Source: Bacillus sp. V5-8f
GTDB taxonomy: Bacteria > Bacillota > Bacilli > Bacillales > DSM-1321
Reading direction: 5' to 3'
Assembly (NCBI RefSeq): GCF_002863565.1
Contig: NZ_PGUW01000025.1
Location: forward strand, 1 to 54,427
Length of the DNA: 54,427 nucleotides
Every line of letters begins with the position of its first letter. The first letter of the stretch is position 1. Position numbers and translations under genes: made by a program. Below, in pieces: positions 25,211 through 37,699 of the stretch. Below the pieces are notes generated by a model. That model was given only the letters and a program-made list of their open reading frames with translations. It was not told where the DNA came from and ran no database searches.

Positions 25211-25984
25211 ATGAAAATGCCTTTAGTGAACATATTTGCAATCATAACTGCAGTCTTTCTTTTACTATTCACGTACGCCCAATTTAAGGGCTGGATTCAA
25301 GAATCTACAGATAAAACGATCCCTCTTAATATAATTGCCAAGGACAAAAAAGTCGTTGAAACTGGGGCTGGAAAACAAAATGAGAAAAAAGTGGTCGTAT
25401 CCGAACCAAATGAAATCCCAGTACTTGTTAACAAAGAATTTGCATTACCCGAAAATTATAAACCAACAGATCTAATTTATCCCGATGTTCCTTTTCTCTT
25501 TGACGAAAAAACAGAAAAAAGGATGTTGCGGCGGGAAGCGGCATATGCCTTAGAAAAATTATTTGAGGCAGCCGAGAACGATGGTGTGTTTTTAGCTGGA
25601 GTTTCCGCCTACCGATCCTATGCCACTCAGAAACAGATATACCAAAACAATATTCAAAGGGACGGCCTTGAAGCAGCCAAAACATATAGTGCTTCCCCTG
25701 GAACAAGTGAGCATGAAACGGGACTGGCTATTGATGTTAGCGGCAGCAGTGGAATCTGTGCAACAGTCGACTGCTTTGGGAAAACAATAGAAGCAGAATG
25801 GCTTGCAAATCATGCGAATGAACATGGATTTATCATCCGCTATCCAGAAGGCAAGCAAAAAATTACCGGTTATAAATATGAACCTTGGCATTTACGGTAT
25901 GTAGGTTTGGACATTGCAAAAAAGATTACTTTGCAAGGTATTACACTGGAGGAGTATATGAATGTAGTTCCTGTTATGAAGTAA
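25211..25984 (+). CDS. D-alanyl-D-alanine carboxypeptidase (VanY/M15 family)
   Basis: A 257-residue membrane-anchored peptidase. An N-terminal hydrophobic segment (residues 5-22) is followed by a linker and the M15B/VanY zinc domain: SAYRSYATQKQIY (132-144), SEHETGLAIDV with zinc ligands H168 and D175, and EPWHLRYVG with catalytic Glu224 and ligand H227. It would trim the terminal D-Ala from peptidoglycan stem peptides outside the membrane. The ATG at 25211 has AGGAG 7 bases upstream; the open frame begins 25 codons earlier. It is divergent from secG, stands alone, and is not in a vancomycin-resistance cluster, so a cell-wall maintenance role is more likely than resistance. Confidence 0.92.
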   Translation: MKMPLVNIFAIITAVFLLLFTYAQFKGWIQESTDKTIPLNIIAKDKKVVETGAGKQNEKKVVVSEPNEIPVLVNKEFALPENYKPTDLIYPDVPFLFDEKTEKRMLRREAAYALEKLFEAAENDGVFLAGVSAYRSYATQKQIYQNNIQRDGLEAAKTYSASPGTSEHETGLAIDVSGSSGICATVDCFGKTIEAEWLANHANEHGFIIRYPEGKQKITGYKYEPWHLRYVGLDIAKKITLQGITLEEYMNVVPVMK

Positions 25985-26357
25985 TATTCTTTTTTAAGAT
26001 AGCGTTCCCTTCTGACAGCGGTGTGTCGTTTTCCGGTGGATTTTTCAACCTACGGAATCAATACATACTTTCTGCCTAATATCGAAACTCTTCTAATCAA
26101 TCGAATTAACAAATTCTATAAGTCGGTATAAAGGAGTAACCTATTCCGATGTTTTTTATGCTGAAGTTCAGAAACATGGAACATTTCATATCGATGCCAA
26201 CGATGATATTTTAATTAATGCATTATACCCCTCTCCTCCGTCTGCAACTTTCTTTCTCAAACAATTGTCTTGAAATAAGAAAACCTGACTCTTGTCAGAG
26301 GCAGGTAATTTGCTACATCATTTTATTCTCAGAGAACCGCCATTGTGGTAATCAGCG
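25985..26357. other. gene-poor stretch after the carboxypeptidase gene
   Basis: An ATG-less frame on the + strand (26097-26273; contains AEVQKHGTFHIDANDDILIN) looks protein-like and could be a remnant, but I recognise no family. No terminator was clear for the carboxypeptidase gene. Confidence 0.3.
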
Positions 26358-26615
26358 TTACAAGTACACTTTTCCGCTCAAGTTACATTCAATGTCATCA
26401 CAAGCCCGGTTATCGAATAATCTGAAAATTGGAATGAGCGCCCAAGCTTCATGATTCTCTATAGCGTGTGCAACTGCTTCTGTATCCTCTAGTAAACGTA
26501 ATTCTTCTATGTAAAATTGAGCAGTGCTCATAGCCAGGTATTCATGTTTAGTGGTTCGTTTAAAAAATAATTGAGACAACACATCTACGGCATCTGATGC
26601 AAAATTATATTTCAT
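26358..26615 (-). CDS. small protein of unknown function (85 aa)
   Basis: The ATG at 26615 is preceded by TTAGGAGTGATAAG, a good ribosome binding site, which supports a real gene. The product is soluble and acidic, with helix-forming stretches (YLAMSTAQFYIEELRLLEDT and EAVAHAIENHEAW) and two cysteines near the C-terminus (CDDIEC). I do not recognise a family. It lies alone in a 1.2-kb stretch otherwise free of genes. Confidence 0.65.
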   Translation of the reverse strand: MKYNFASDAVDVLSQLFFKRTTKHEYLAMSTAQFYIEELRLLEDTEAVAHAIENHEAWALIPIFRLFDNRACDDIECNLSGKVYL

Positions 26616-26639
26616 CTTATCACTCCTAAGGATAAATAA

Positions 26640-27025
26640 TTTAGTAGAGCACAGCAAACAGCCTCTTAAATTTCCCTTTCACTTTTTAATTCCCTTTTTT
26701 GTTCGTAATTTCCTTTAAAAAAATGTATAAATAGGGCTTAATGCCTTATTAAGATTCGATGTATTGTATGTCCCCACAATAGTGAACGTTTTACGTAGCG
26801 TATTACACTTGATTACATTTTTAACTGTAACCAAGAAGTTTTATAAGAAAAACGGTAAAAAACTTAACCAATTCAGTTAGTCATGGTATACGCATGTATG
26901 TCCCACCGTTTTTCCGGTCTATGAGGAGAATTAAGGGGGCTCATTCCTCCCTTGATCCATTTCTTTACTACGCATTGCATTCGTATTTGCAAGTTTTGTA
27001 CAGGCAAGTTCTACTCTCATAGAAC
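26640..27025. other. 385-bp intergenic stretch with a spaced inverted repeat
   Basis: AAAAACGGT (26848-26856) and ACCGTTTTT (26905-26913) are perfect inverted repeats 48 bp apart, followed by a weaker GGAG/CTCC pairing. A strong terminator follows at 27026. An unannotated small RNA is possible, but no promoter could be called. Confidence 0.3.
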
Positions 27026-27072
27026 AAAAAACCTCCTGTTCAGTGCTTTATACACTGAACAGGAGGTTTTTT
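27026..27072. terminator. bidirectional terminator of the glycolytic operon
   Basis: Arms at 27026-27045 and 27053-27072 (AAAAAACCTCCTGTTCAGTG and its exact complement) form a perfect 20-bp stem with a 7-base loop and U-runs in both directions. It lies about 90 bases after eno. Confidence 0.95.
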
Positions 27073-27163
27073 CATACATGTTTGTGCGATTAAATTCAGT
27101 AAGATGACTACACAGCTTAGACGTCTCCAAACCGTATATTCCTATATTCGAACTTTTTGTTTA

Positions 27164-28474
<1,311 letters not shown>

Positions 28475-28485
28475 TTATATAAGTT

Positions 28486-30806
<2,321 letters not shown>

Positions 30807-30839
30807 TTAATGTTCGATAACCGCTTGGAATTGAGAACT

Positions 30840-32024
30840 TTATTTATCGTTAAGGGCTACAACACCTGGCAATTGCTTGCCTTCCATGAATTCTAGGGAA
30901 GCACCGCCACCAGTTGAAATATGTGACATTTTATCAGCAAGGTTGAACTTTTCAACGGCCGCAGCTGAATCTCCGCCGCCAATTACGCTGTAAGTATCCC
31001 CTGCTTCTGCAAGCGCTTCGGCAACCCTCTTCGTTCCGTTCGCAAACTTTTCTAACTCAAATACTCCCATTGGTCCATTCCAGATCACCAATTTAGAGTT
31101 CTTAATCACGTCTGCATAGATTTCTCTTGTTTTTGGGCCGATATCAAGAGCTTCCCAATCAGATGGGATGGAGTCAATCGCTACTTCCTTGATATTCGCA
31201 TCATTTGAAAAATCGTCTGCCACTACTACATCAACTGGCATATAGAACTTGACTCCTTTTTCTTCCGCCTGTTTCATAAAAGAATTAGCAAGGTCAATTT
31301 TATCTTCTTCAAGCAAGGACTTCCCGATTTCATATCCTTTTGCTTTTACGAACGTATAGCCAAGCCCGCCGCCGATAATCAAGTTATCTACTTTATCTAG
31401 CAGGTTTTCAATTACGCCGATTTTGTCCTTAACCTTTGCTCCGCCAATGATTGCCGTAAATGGACGTTCCGGATTTGATAATGCTTTGCCTAAAACATCA
31501 AGCTCTTGTTCCATAAGCAGTCCCGCAACAGCAGGCAGGTGCTTCGCGATCCCTTCTGTGGAGGCGTGAGCACGGTGGGCTGCACCAAACGCGTCATTCA
31601 CATACACATCTGCAAGTTCAGCAAATGCTTTAGCCAATTCCGGATCGTTCTTTTCTTCCCCAGGATAAAAACGTACGTTTTCCAATAGAAGGACGTCGCC
31701 TTCTCCTAACTTGTCAACTTCTGACTTCGCAATCTCGCCGTATGCCTCATTGGATTTCGCCACGTTTTTATTAAGCAATTCGCTTAACCTTTTTGCAACT
31801 GGTGTAAGGCGCAATTCTTCCACCACTTGCCCCTTCGGACGTCCAAGATGGCTTGCAAGGATGACCTTCGCTCCTTCGCCGATTAAGTACTGAATAGTAG
31901 GAATAGCTGCACGGATACGTGTATCATCCGTTACATTCCCATTTTCCATTGGTACGTTAAAATCCACCCGGCAAAAAACGCGTTTTCCTCTGACATCAAT
32001 GTCCTTAACCGACTTTTTATTCAT
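30840..32024 (-). CDS. pgk: phosphoglycerate kinase
   Basis: A 394-residue two-domain kinase that makes ATP from 1,3-bisphosphoglycerate. The N-terminal substrate domain has [19 protein letters not shown] and [14 protein letters not shown]; the hinge has [11 protein letters not shown]; the nucleotide domain ends with [12 protein letters not shown] and [14 protein letters not shown]. It is third in the operon, separated from gap by about 150 bases that hold a strong hairpin. Confidence 0.98.
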   Translation of the reverse strand: MNKKSVKDIDVRGKRVFCRVDFNVPMENGNVTDDTRIRAAIPTIQYLIGEGAKVILASHLGRPKGQVVEELRLTPVAKRLSELLNKNVAKSNEAYGEIAKSEVDKLGEGDVLLLENVRFYPGEEKNDPELAKAFAELADVYVNDAFGAAHRAHASTEGIAKHLPAVAGLLMEQELDVLGKALSNPERPFTAIIGGAKVKDKIGVIENLLDKVDNLIIGGGLGYTFVKAKGYEIGKSLLEEDKIDLANSFMKQAEEKGVKFYMPVDVVVADDFSNDANIKEVAIDSIPSDWEALDIGPKTREIYADVIKNSKLVIWNGPMGVFELEKFANGTKRVAEALAEAGDTYSVIGGGDSAAAVEKFNLADKMSHISTGGGASLEFMEGKQLPGVVALNDK

Positions 32025-32080
32025 GACTCTAGCGACCTCCTTTGTTTAGACGGAACCTGTTGAAATATAGTATCAGTTTA

Positions 32081-32115
32081 AAGGGGAGAGGGCATATATC
32101 CCATCTCCCCTTTTT
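32081..32115. other. intercistronic hairpin between gap and pgk
   Basis: GGGGAGAGGG (32083-32092) pairs with CCCATCTCCCC (32100-32110) with one bulged base. On the operon strand it is followed by only three U residues; on the + strand the T-run is strong. It may be a leaky terminator or an mRNA stability element that sets gap above the distal genes. Confidence 0.6.
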
Positions 32116-32177
32116 CTCTTTTTTCATTATAATCTCTTTGTGCCAAATTATCCAAAATTTCCACAAAGATATCGGAA

Positions 32178-33203
<1,026 letters not shown>

Positions 33204-33231
33204 TTAGGAAAAAAATTTATTTAAAAGGATA

Positions 33232-34254
33232 TTACCCCTTTAATAACTCTTTTGCTGCTGCTTCATCCGTAATCAACACGGTGGATGCAGGGGCTGTCTT
33301 CATGTAAGAGCGTATCGCCTTCGCTTTGAATTTCCCGCCGGCAACCGCAATGATACTTTTCGCTTTATCAAGATCATCGAGTTGAAGGCCGACCGTCTGC
33401 ACTTTATGTACAACATCGCCATCTTCGTTAAAATAATAGCCAAAGGCTTCACCAACAGCATTGCCTTCCGTTATTACTTTCATAACTTCCGGGCCAGTCT
33501 TTCTTCTCTGCGCCATAGCTAGTGCGTCCCCAATACCGTGCACAACAATGTTGGCCGATTTTATCAGCGAGATGACTTCCTTGATAGAGGGCTCTTTCAT
33601 AAAGGACAAATACGCCTCTTTGCTAACCTCGTCCGGAATATACAGGACTTTATAGAAAGCGTTCGCTTTTTCCGCCATTTTTGAAACAATCATGTTGGCC
33701 TGGTTGTGAACATCTTCTCCAAGGCCGCCTCGGGCAGGGACAAACATCAAATCGTTCCCATCATGGTCAGGAGTCAGCATTTCGGCAACCTCTGCCATTG
33801 TTGAGCCTCCAGTCACAGCGATGATATTTTTCCCAATCCATTCTTGTTTCATACGGTTTGCGCACGCTTTGCCAAGCTCGCTTTTCACCCAAGGTGATTG
33901 ATCACTGTCACCGGTGACGATAATGACTTCCTTTAGACTTAATTTCCGCTTTAAATCCTGCTCCATTAAGTCTATACCCATTACTTCCCGCATGATTCCC
34001 TCTAACTTGTCCAGGATATCTTTCCCTTCTTCAGAGAGCTGCATCCCGGAGCTGAAAACTTGGATAAGCTTTTGTTCCTTTAGAAACTCCACCTCGCTTC
34101 TGAGGATTCTTTCTGTCAGGTTCAAGCTTACCGCCAAGCTTCTACGGCCAACCGGCTGCATTATTTTAATATAGCGCAGGATCTCATATCGTTTTTGCAT
34201 AACCGTAAGAAGATCGGGTAATAATCTCCTTTGTACGTCAAGCAATGAGCGCAT
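33232..34254 (-). CDS. cggR: CggR, central glycolytic genes regulator
   Basis: A 340-residue SorC/DeoR-type repressor. An N-terminal winged helix (VGRRSLAVSLNLTERILRSE) is followed by a sugar-phosphate-binding domain of about 250 residues. It represses its own operon and is released by fructose-1,6-bisphosphate. I chose the ATG at 34254, which has AGGAG 8 bases upstream and gives the family start RSLLDVQRRLLPDLL; the longer open frame would run through the operator. It is the first gene of cggR-gap-pgk-tpiA-gpmI-eno. Confidence 0.96.
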   Translation of the reverse strand: MRSLLDVQRRLLPDLLTVMQKRYEILRYIKIMQPVGRRSLAVSLNLTERILRSEVEFLKEQKLIQVFSSGMQLSEEGKDILDKLEGIMREVMGIDLMEQDLKRKLSLKEVIIVTGDSDQSPWVKSELGKACANRMKQEWIGKNIIAVTGGSTMAEVAEMLTPDHDGNDLMFVPARGGLGEDVHNQANMIVSKMAEKANAFYKVLYIPDEVSKEAYLSFMKEPSIKEVISLIKSANIVVHGIGDALAMAQRRKTGPEVMKVITEGNAVGEAFGYYFNEDGDVVHKVQTVGLQLDDLDKAKSIIAVAGGKFKAKAIRSYMKTAPASTVLITDEAAAKELLKG

Positions 34255-34281
34255 CTCGACAACTCCTTGCATCTTACTATC

Positions 34282-34329
34282 GGGACTATTTATGTCCCGG
34301 CTATACAATTAATGTCCCACTTGTTGCAA
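34282..34329 (-). promoter_or_regulatory. cggR promoter and CggR operator
   Basis: On the minus strand two half-sites, GGGACATTAATTGT and CGGGACATAAATAGTC, are arranged as direct repeats as in the known CggR operator (CGGGAC N6 TGTC twice). TTGCAA (34329-34324) and TGTATA or TATAGC (around 34307-34300) can serve as -35 and -10 boxes, so the operator overlaps and follows the promoter. Confidence 0.85.
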
Positions 34330-34369
34330 AAAAAATATTCCTGCTACGTTTTTCATTCTAGCAGGAATA
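34328..34369 (-). terminator. intrinsic terminator of the rpoN-glutaredoxin unit
   Basis: TATTCCTGCTA (34336-34346) and TAGCAGGAATA (34359-34369) form a perfect 11-bp stem; T8 follows on the minus strand and runs right into the cggR -35 box. Read-through into the glycolytic operon is thus blocked just before its promoter. Confidence 0.92.
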
Positions 34370-34386
34370 GTTTTCTACTTCAACCA

Positions 34387-34638
34387 TTAAGCTTTATCTT
34401 TTTGAAATTGATCAATAAGGCTGATGGGATCAATCATCCCATATTGGATGACTGCACCTTGCCATTCGAGGACAGGAATCATTAAGCCAAACCGTTCTAG
34501 TAATTCATCATCAGAATAGATATCAAATTCTTTATAAGTTATCCCTGTGACCATGGCTACCTCATCAAGTATTGCTTTTGCTTTATTGCATAGGGGGCAT
34601 TTTTCCCTCGTGTACAATATAAATTCGTTTCCAGTCAT
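34387..34638 (-). CDS. glutaredoxin-like thiol-disulfide protein
   Basis: An 83-residue thioredoxin-fold protein with FILYTREKCPLCNKAKAIL, where the CPLC motif lies at residues 15-18, and the cis-proline region LMIPVLE. It is short for a glutaredoxin and belongs to the small glutaredoxin-family (DUF836-like) proteins found beside rpoN in bacilli. The ATG at 34638 was preferred because AAAGGG lies upstream; an ATG 7 codons earlier has no site. It follows rpoN on the same strand and shares its terminator. Confidence 0.85.
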   Translation of the reverse strand: MTGNEFILYTREKCPLCNKAKAILDEVAMVTGITYKEFDIYSDDELLERFGLMIPVLEWQGAVIQYGMIDPISLIDQFQKDKA

Positions 34639-34692
34639 AGCTTCAACACCCTTTATCATCTATCATGCTGCTTCCAAGGGATGCATTTCCGT

Positions 34693-36015
34693 TTACTCAT
34701 ATCTCTTTCTTTTAGAGGAAGGCTGTATTCCCAGTTGGTCCCGGTATTTAGCCACTGTCCTTCGGGAAACGACAATTCCTTTTTTCGCTTTAAGCTGATT
34801 GGAGATTTCCTGGTCGGATAAAGGCTTCAACTTATTTTCCGCCTGTACCGTTTCTTCTATCGCACGCTTTGCCATTCTTGCCGAAATATCATCATCAGCT
34901 GTGGATTGTACCGTGCTTGTAAAAAAGGCCTTCATCTCCACTGTACCGAATGGCGCCTGGACATACTTATCCTTGACCGCACGGCTGACCGTTGATTCAT
35001 GAATGCCCAATTCCTCAGAGATTTCCTTCATGGTCATTGGTTTTAGAAAAGACAACCCTTTATAAAAACAATCAGGCTGCTTTTCCACTATTTTTCCCAT
35101 AACCTTCAAAATAGTCTGTTTTCTTTGTTCAATCCCGCGGGAAATCCATTGGTATTCTTGCCATTTTTCCTGGAGAAAGCTGTTTACCTGCCGATCATTG
35201 TACTGCTTCATTTGACTCAGGTACATGTCGTTACCAGAAAGCACAGGCATATTTTTATCAAAAATGCCAATCGTAAATTGGCCATTTAAAAGTCTTACCT
35301 TGACATCGGGGATGATATAAGATGGTTTTTCTTGGATGTATATGGATCCCGGCCGAGGGTTTAAGGTTTGTATATAGTCCGAAACAGATTGAATTTCCTG
35401 TAAGGTAATCTGTAAAACCTTAGCAAGCGCCTTCCACTTTTTTTCAGCGAAGAGGAGAAAGTGTTCTTCAAGAATCTTTTCCGCCAATTGATGTTTTCCT
35501 TGCCTTGCCTGGATAAGCAAGCATTCCTGCAAATTTCTTGCCCCGATTCCATACGGTTCTAGCTGGTGCAACACGCGAAGGCATTCGGCAACATCTGCTT
35601 CAGGCGTGCCAGAATATGCAGCAATTTCATTGAGGTCCGTTCTTAGATATCCGTTTTCATCGATATTCCTAATGAGAAGCAAAAAAACCTTCAGCTGTTC
35701 ATCCGACATCTGGCCAGGCTTCAATTGAGATAATAGATGACTTTCGAGCGTTTGTGTTTCCTGCCCAATCCTCTCAATCCAATACGTTGCATCCTGCTGG
35801 GAGTACCGATTCCCCTTTACCTTTTCTTTCCTTTGCTGAACAGAAAGCGCCCCTGGGTATTCCAGGGAAATCAAGGGATTATCCAATGACTTGTTTTCCA
35901 GAAAAGCTGCCAGTTCCTGTGATGAATATTGCAAAAGGGCAATGGCCTGGCTCAGCTCCTGGGTCATCGCCAACTTTAATGTCTGCTGCTGAAAAAGCCC
36001 CGCTCTCATATCCAT
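34693..36015 (-). CDS. rpoN: RNA polymerase sigma-54 factor (SigL/RpoN)
   Basis: A 440-residue sigma-54. The N-terminal activator-interacting region is Gln/Leu-rich (FQQQTLKLAMTQELSQAIAL), a core-binding domain occupies about residues 70-280, the helix-turn-helix reads ISEELGIHESTVSRAVKDKY, and the C-terminal RpoN box SRRTVAKYRD lies near 417-426. It directs transcription from -24/-12 promoters with enhancer-binding activators. No sigma-54 activator or clear -24/-12 promoter was found in this window. Confidence 0.97.
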   Translation of the reverse strand: MDMRAGLFQQQTLKLAMTQELSQAIALLQYSSQELAAFLENKSLDNPLISLEYPGALSVQQRKEKVKGNRYSQQDATYWIERIGQETQTLESHLLSQLKPGQMSDEQLKVFLLLIRNIDENGYLRTDLNEIAAYSGTPEADVAECLRVLHQLEPYGIGARNLQECLLIQARQGKHQLAEKILEEHFLLFAEKKWKALAKVLQITLQEIQSVSDYIQTLNPRPGSIYIQEKPSYIIPDVKVRLLNGQFTIGIFDKNMPVLSGNDMYLSQMKQYNDRQVNSFLQEKWQEYQWISRGIEQRKQTILKVMGKIVEKQPDCFYKGLSFLKPMTMKEISEELGIHESTVSRAVKDKYVQAPFGTVEMKAFFTSTVQSTADDDISARMAKRAIEETVQAENKLKPLSDQEISNQLKAKKGIVVSRRTVAKYRDQLGIQPSSKRKRYE

Positions 36016-36202
36016 ATAAATCCCCCCGTGTTTTCATTTTACAATAGACGGAGACAATTCTGAATAAAAAGCTTTATAAAACGTTTATTAAATTCCTCCT
36101 TGTTGCTTGCTTATATGAAAGAAGGAATATCTGTATTTTTTTATCGTTTGGAAAGGCTCAGGTGTTTTCGGAAGTGAATACCATACTTTTGGTGGTGATG
36201 TT

Positions 36203-36568
36203 ATGAATAATGAATATCAATACTATCATGTGCCGGTTAATCCAATCAATCAGCAACATGATAGCCAGACAGAAACAACAGAAGATCAACTCAACAGGCA
36301 ACAACAATTTGGGGGATATCCTGGGCAACAAGACGCGTATCGCCAAGGATACCGACAAGGATATCGAGATGGATATCGTGCAGGATACCGAGCTGGGTAT
36401 CGTGAAGGATACCGAGCAGGGCAACAGGCTGGTTATTATCCGGGGCCGCAGCCAAGACTACAGCCGTCGTGGCCTAATGAAGTTGACATAAAAGTTGGCA
36501 CACCTAGTGGCCAAGAATGGTCTGGCAGGATTGTGTTACAACTAAATGGTCCACAAGAAGAGCAATAA
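36203..36568 (+). CDS. small protein with tandem YRxG repeats
   Basis: A 121-residue protein of unknown function. Residues about 45-72 are seven four-residue units of the form (Q/D/A/E)GYR, encoded by 12-bp DNA repeats. They follow a Gln/Asn-rich N-terminus and precede a GlyTyrPro-rich spacer and a more ordered C-terminus (NEVDIKVGTPSGQEWSGRIV). There is no signal peptide or membrane helix. GGTGGTGA just upstream of the ATG is a plausible ribosome binding site. The composition resembles spore-coat or surface proteins, but that is only a guess. Transcribed alone, divergent from rpoN. Confidence 0.75.
   Translation: MNNEYQYYHVPVNPINQQHDSQTETTEDQLNRQQQFGGYPGQQDAYRQGYRQGYRDGYRAGYRAGYREGYRAGQQAGYYPGPQPRLQPSWPNEVDIKVGTPSGQEWSGRIVLQLNGPQEEQ
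36335..36418 (+). repeat. seven 12-bp tandem repeats inside the YRxG gene
   Basis: Units of the form GGATACCGAGCA start at 36335, 36347, 36359, 36371, 36383, 36395 and 36407. Differences are mostly T/C in the third position or in the variable codon, so the peptide repeat is preserved. Confidence 0.9.
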
Positions 36569-36656
36569 CTAAAAGAAACTCATAAAAAAATGGTAAGCAA
36601 TAACAAATCAAATGAATGATTCCCTTTTCAACTAAAAATCAAAACCCTAAAAAGGG

Positions 36657-36699
36657 AAAAAGCCCCAAGGGTTCACTTCAACCCGGCCCAAGGGGCTTT
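36657..36699. terminator. hairpin after the YRxG gene
   Basis: AAAGCCCC (near 36659-36666) pairs with GGGGCTTT (36692-36699), with an inner GGGTT/AACCC pairing. The following T-run is short, so termination strength is uncertain. Confidence 0.5.
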
Positions 36700-36920
36700 C
36701 ACTAATGTTTCCCCAAGCCGCGAACTGGAATGCTGAATCGGTATGACCTGTTCGCTCAATTCTAGGAACAATGAGGGCATTTCTTCAGTGTTTCACCTTC
36801 TATTTACATACGTCGAATATATTAATACTACAATCAAGAAATTTTTTTACAAAGGATTGCATTCTTCGGTTTAAAAACGCTGGTTAAGATGAACATAAGC
36901 ATCAGTAAAAACAAACCGGT

Positions 36921-37025
36921 TGTGGATAAATGTGAAAACTGTGGATAATTGGTGAATAATATGTTTATATCTTACTATGTAGTTGTGCACATCATGTGCA
37001 TGATTTGTGGATATTATGTGGATAA
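36921..37025. other. cluster of four DnaA-box-like sequences
   Basis: TGTGGATAA, the complement of the DnaA box TTATCCACA, occurs at 36921-36929, 36940-36948 and 37017-37025, and TGTGGATAT occurs at 37006-37014, all in the same orientation. A TGTGCACATCATGTGCATG palindromic stretch lies between them (36984-37002). No origin genes are nearby. DnaA-box clusters away from the origin are known in B. subtilis and can titrate DnaA; this could be one. Confidence 0.75.
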
Positions 37026-37167
37026 AGGGGTCCAAGAGTAAAAAAATCTTAATTATCTCAAGATAAGGTAATACGTTTAGTTAGTCAACAAAAAAATGTT
37101 CCCTCAGTTGAATCCTCAGTAGTTGTATCTTTAGAGTTCAGTCATAATGGGTAGCTTTCCTATGATA

Positions 37168-37282
37168 TTCGTCCAAACCTATTAGGAATCTGTCCAAATC
37201 TCTTATTTATTTGTCCGAAATTCATATTTATTTGTCCGATACCAATGGTAATTTGTCCGAATTCAGCAGGAATTTGTCCAAA
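37168..37282. repeat. second six-copy array of ATTTGTCC(G/A)AA cores at exact 21-bp period
   Basis: The G of the GTCC core lies at 37171, 37192, 37213, 37234, 37255 and 37276, always 21 bp apart. Number of copies, period, core and orientation match the array at 13957-14070, while the intervening bases differ. It lies between the DnaA-box cluster and the tRNA-Arg terminator. Confidence 0.93.
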
Positions 37283-37344
37283 ATCAATTTTTTTAAGTAT
37301 TGCATGTGCTTTCGGAGCTCTTAAGTCCTGCTTACTCCAAAAAT

Positions 37345-37391
37345 AAAAAAGTGTTCCCGCGATTTTATCAAAATCACAGAAACACTTTTTT
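37345..37391 (-). terminator. intrinsic terminator of tRNA-Arg
   Basis: AAAAAAGTGTT and AACACTTTTTTT pair around an inner ATTTT/AAAAT stem, with a U-run on the minus strand. It starts about 6 bases after the tRNA. Confidence 0.82.
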
Positions 37392-37396
37392 TATGA

Positions 37397-37468
37397 CGCC
37401 CTCGTCAGGATTCGAACCCGAATTTCAAGAACCGGAATCTTGCGTGCTATCCATTGCACCACGAGGGC
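37397..37468 (-). tRNA. tRNA-Arg (anticodon CCG)
   Basis: The minus strand folds as a tRNA: acceptor GCCCTCG/CGAGGGC, D arm with GGATAGC, anticodon stem CAAGA/TCTTG around TTCCGGT (anticodon CCG), and the T arm with GGTTCGAATC. The discriminator is G and CCA is not encoded. It reads the CGG arginine codon. Confidence 0.96.
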
Positions 37469-37515
37469 ATATCTTAGAAGCCATTGTATTAGATGTTGTT
37501 TAGCCAACGAAACCT

Positions 37516-37544
37516 ATTATATGATAAATTTAATTGGTTGGCAA
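37516..37544 (-). promoter_or_regulatory. sigma-A promoter of tRNA-Arg
   Basis: On the minus strand TTGCCA (37544-37539) and TATAAT (37521-37516) are separated by 17 bp, about 40 bases before the tRNA 5' end. Confidence 0.8.
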
Positions 37545-37652
37545 GTAGGTTATATGTTTTATTTTAACCAATCTTGGGTATCATTGTTAAAGCTAATAAT
37601 TTTCTTGGTTAGAAGTTGTCGAACAATTTATTAACCTTTCAATGGCGTTTTG

Positions 37653-37692
37653 TTTGACCTAAATTGACCAAACAGTGTATCATTACTTACAT
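37653..37692 (+). promoter_or_regulatory. clpP promoter with CtsR-like operator
   Basis: TTTGACC (37653-37659) and ATTGACC (37663-37669), three bases apart, are the complement of the CtsR heptad repeat (R)GTCAAA-N3-(R)GTCAAA, with one deviation. The TTGACC parts can serve as -35 boxes with TATCAT (37678-37683) or TACATA (37688-37693) as -10. CtsR represses clp genes in unstressed Bacillus cells. Confidence 0.8.
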
Positions 37693-37699
37693 AAAGGAT

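Noticed and set aside
25211..25984. Vancomycin-resistance gene
   Set aside because: The protein is VanY-like, but no vanA/H/X/R/S genes are near; such carboxypeptidases are common housekeeping enzymes in Bacillus.
36210..36491. Second + strand frame across the YRxG repeats
   Set aside because: It stays open only because of the 12-bp repeats and lacks its own ribosome binding site; the frame starting at 36203 has a better start and a longer, ordered C-terminus.
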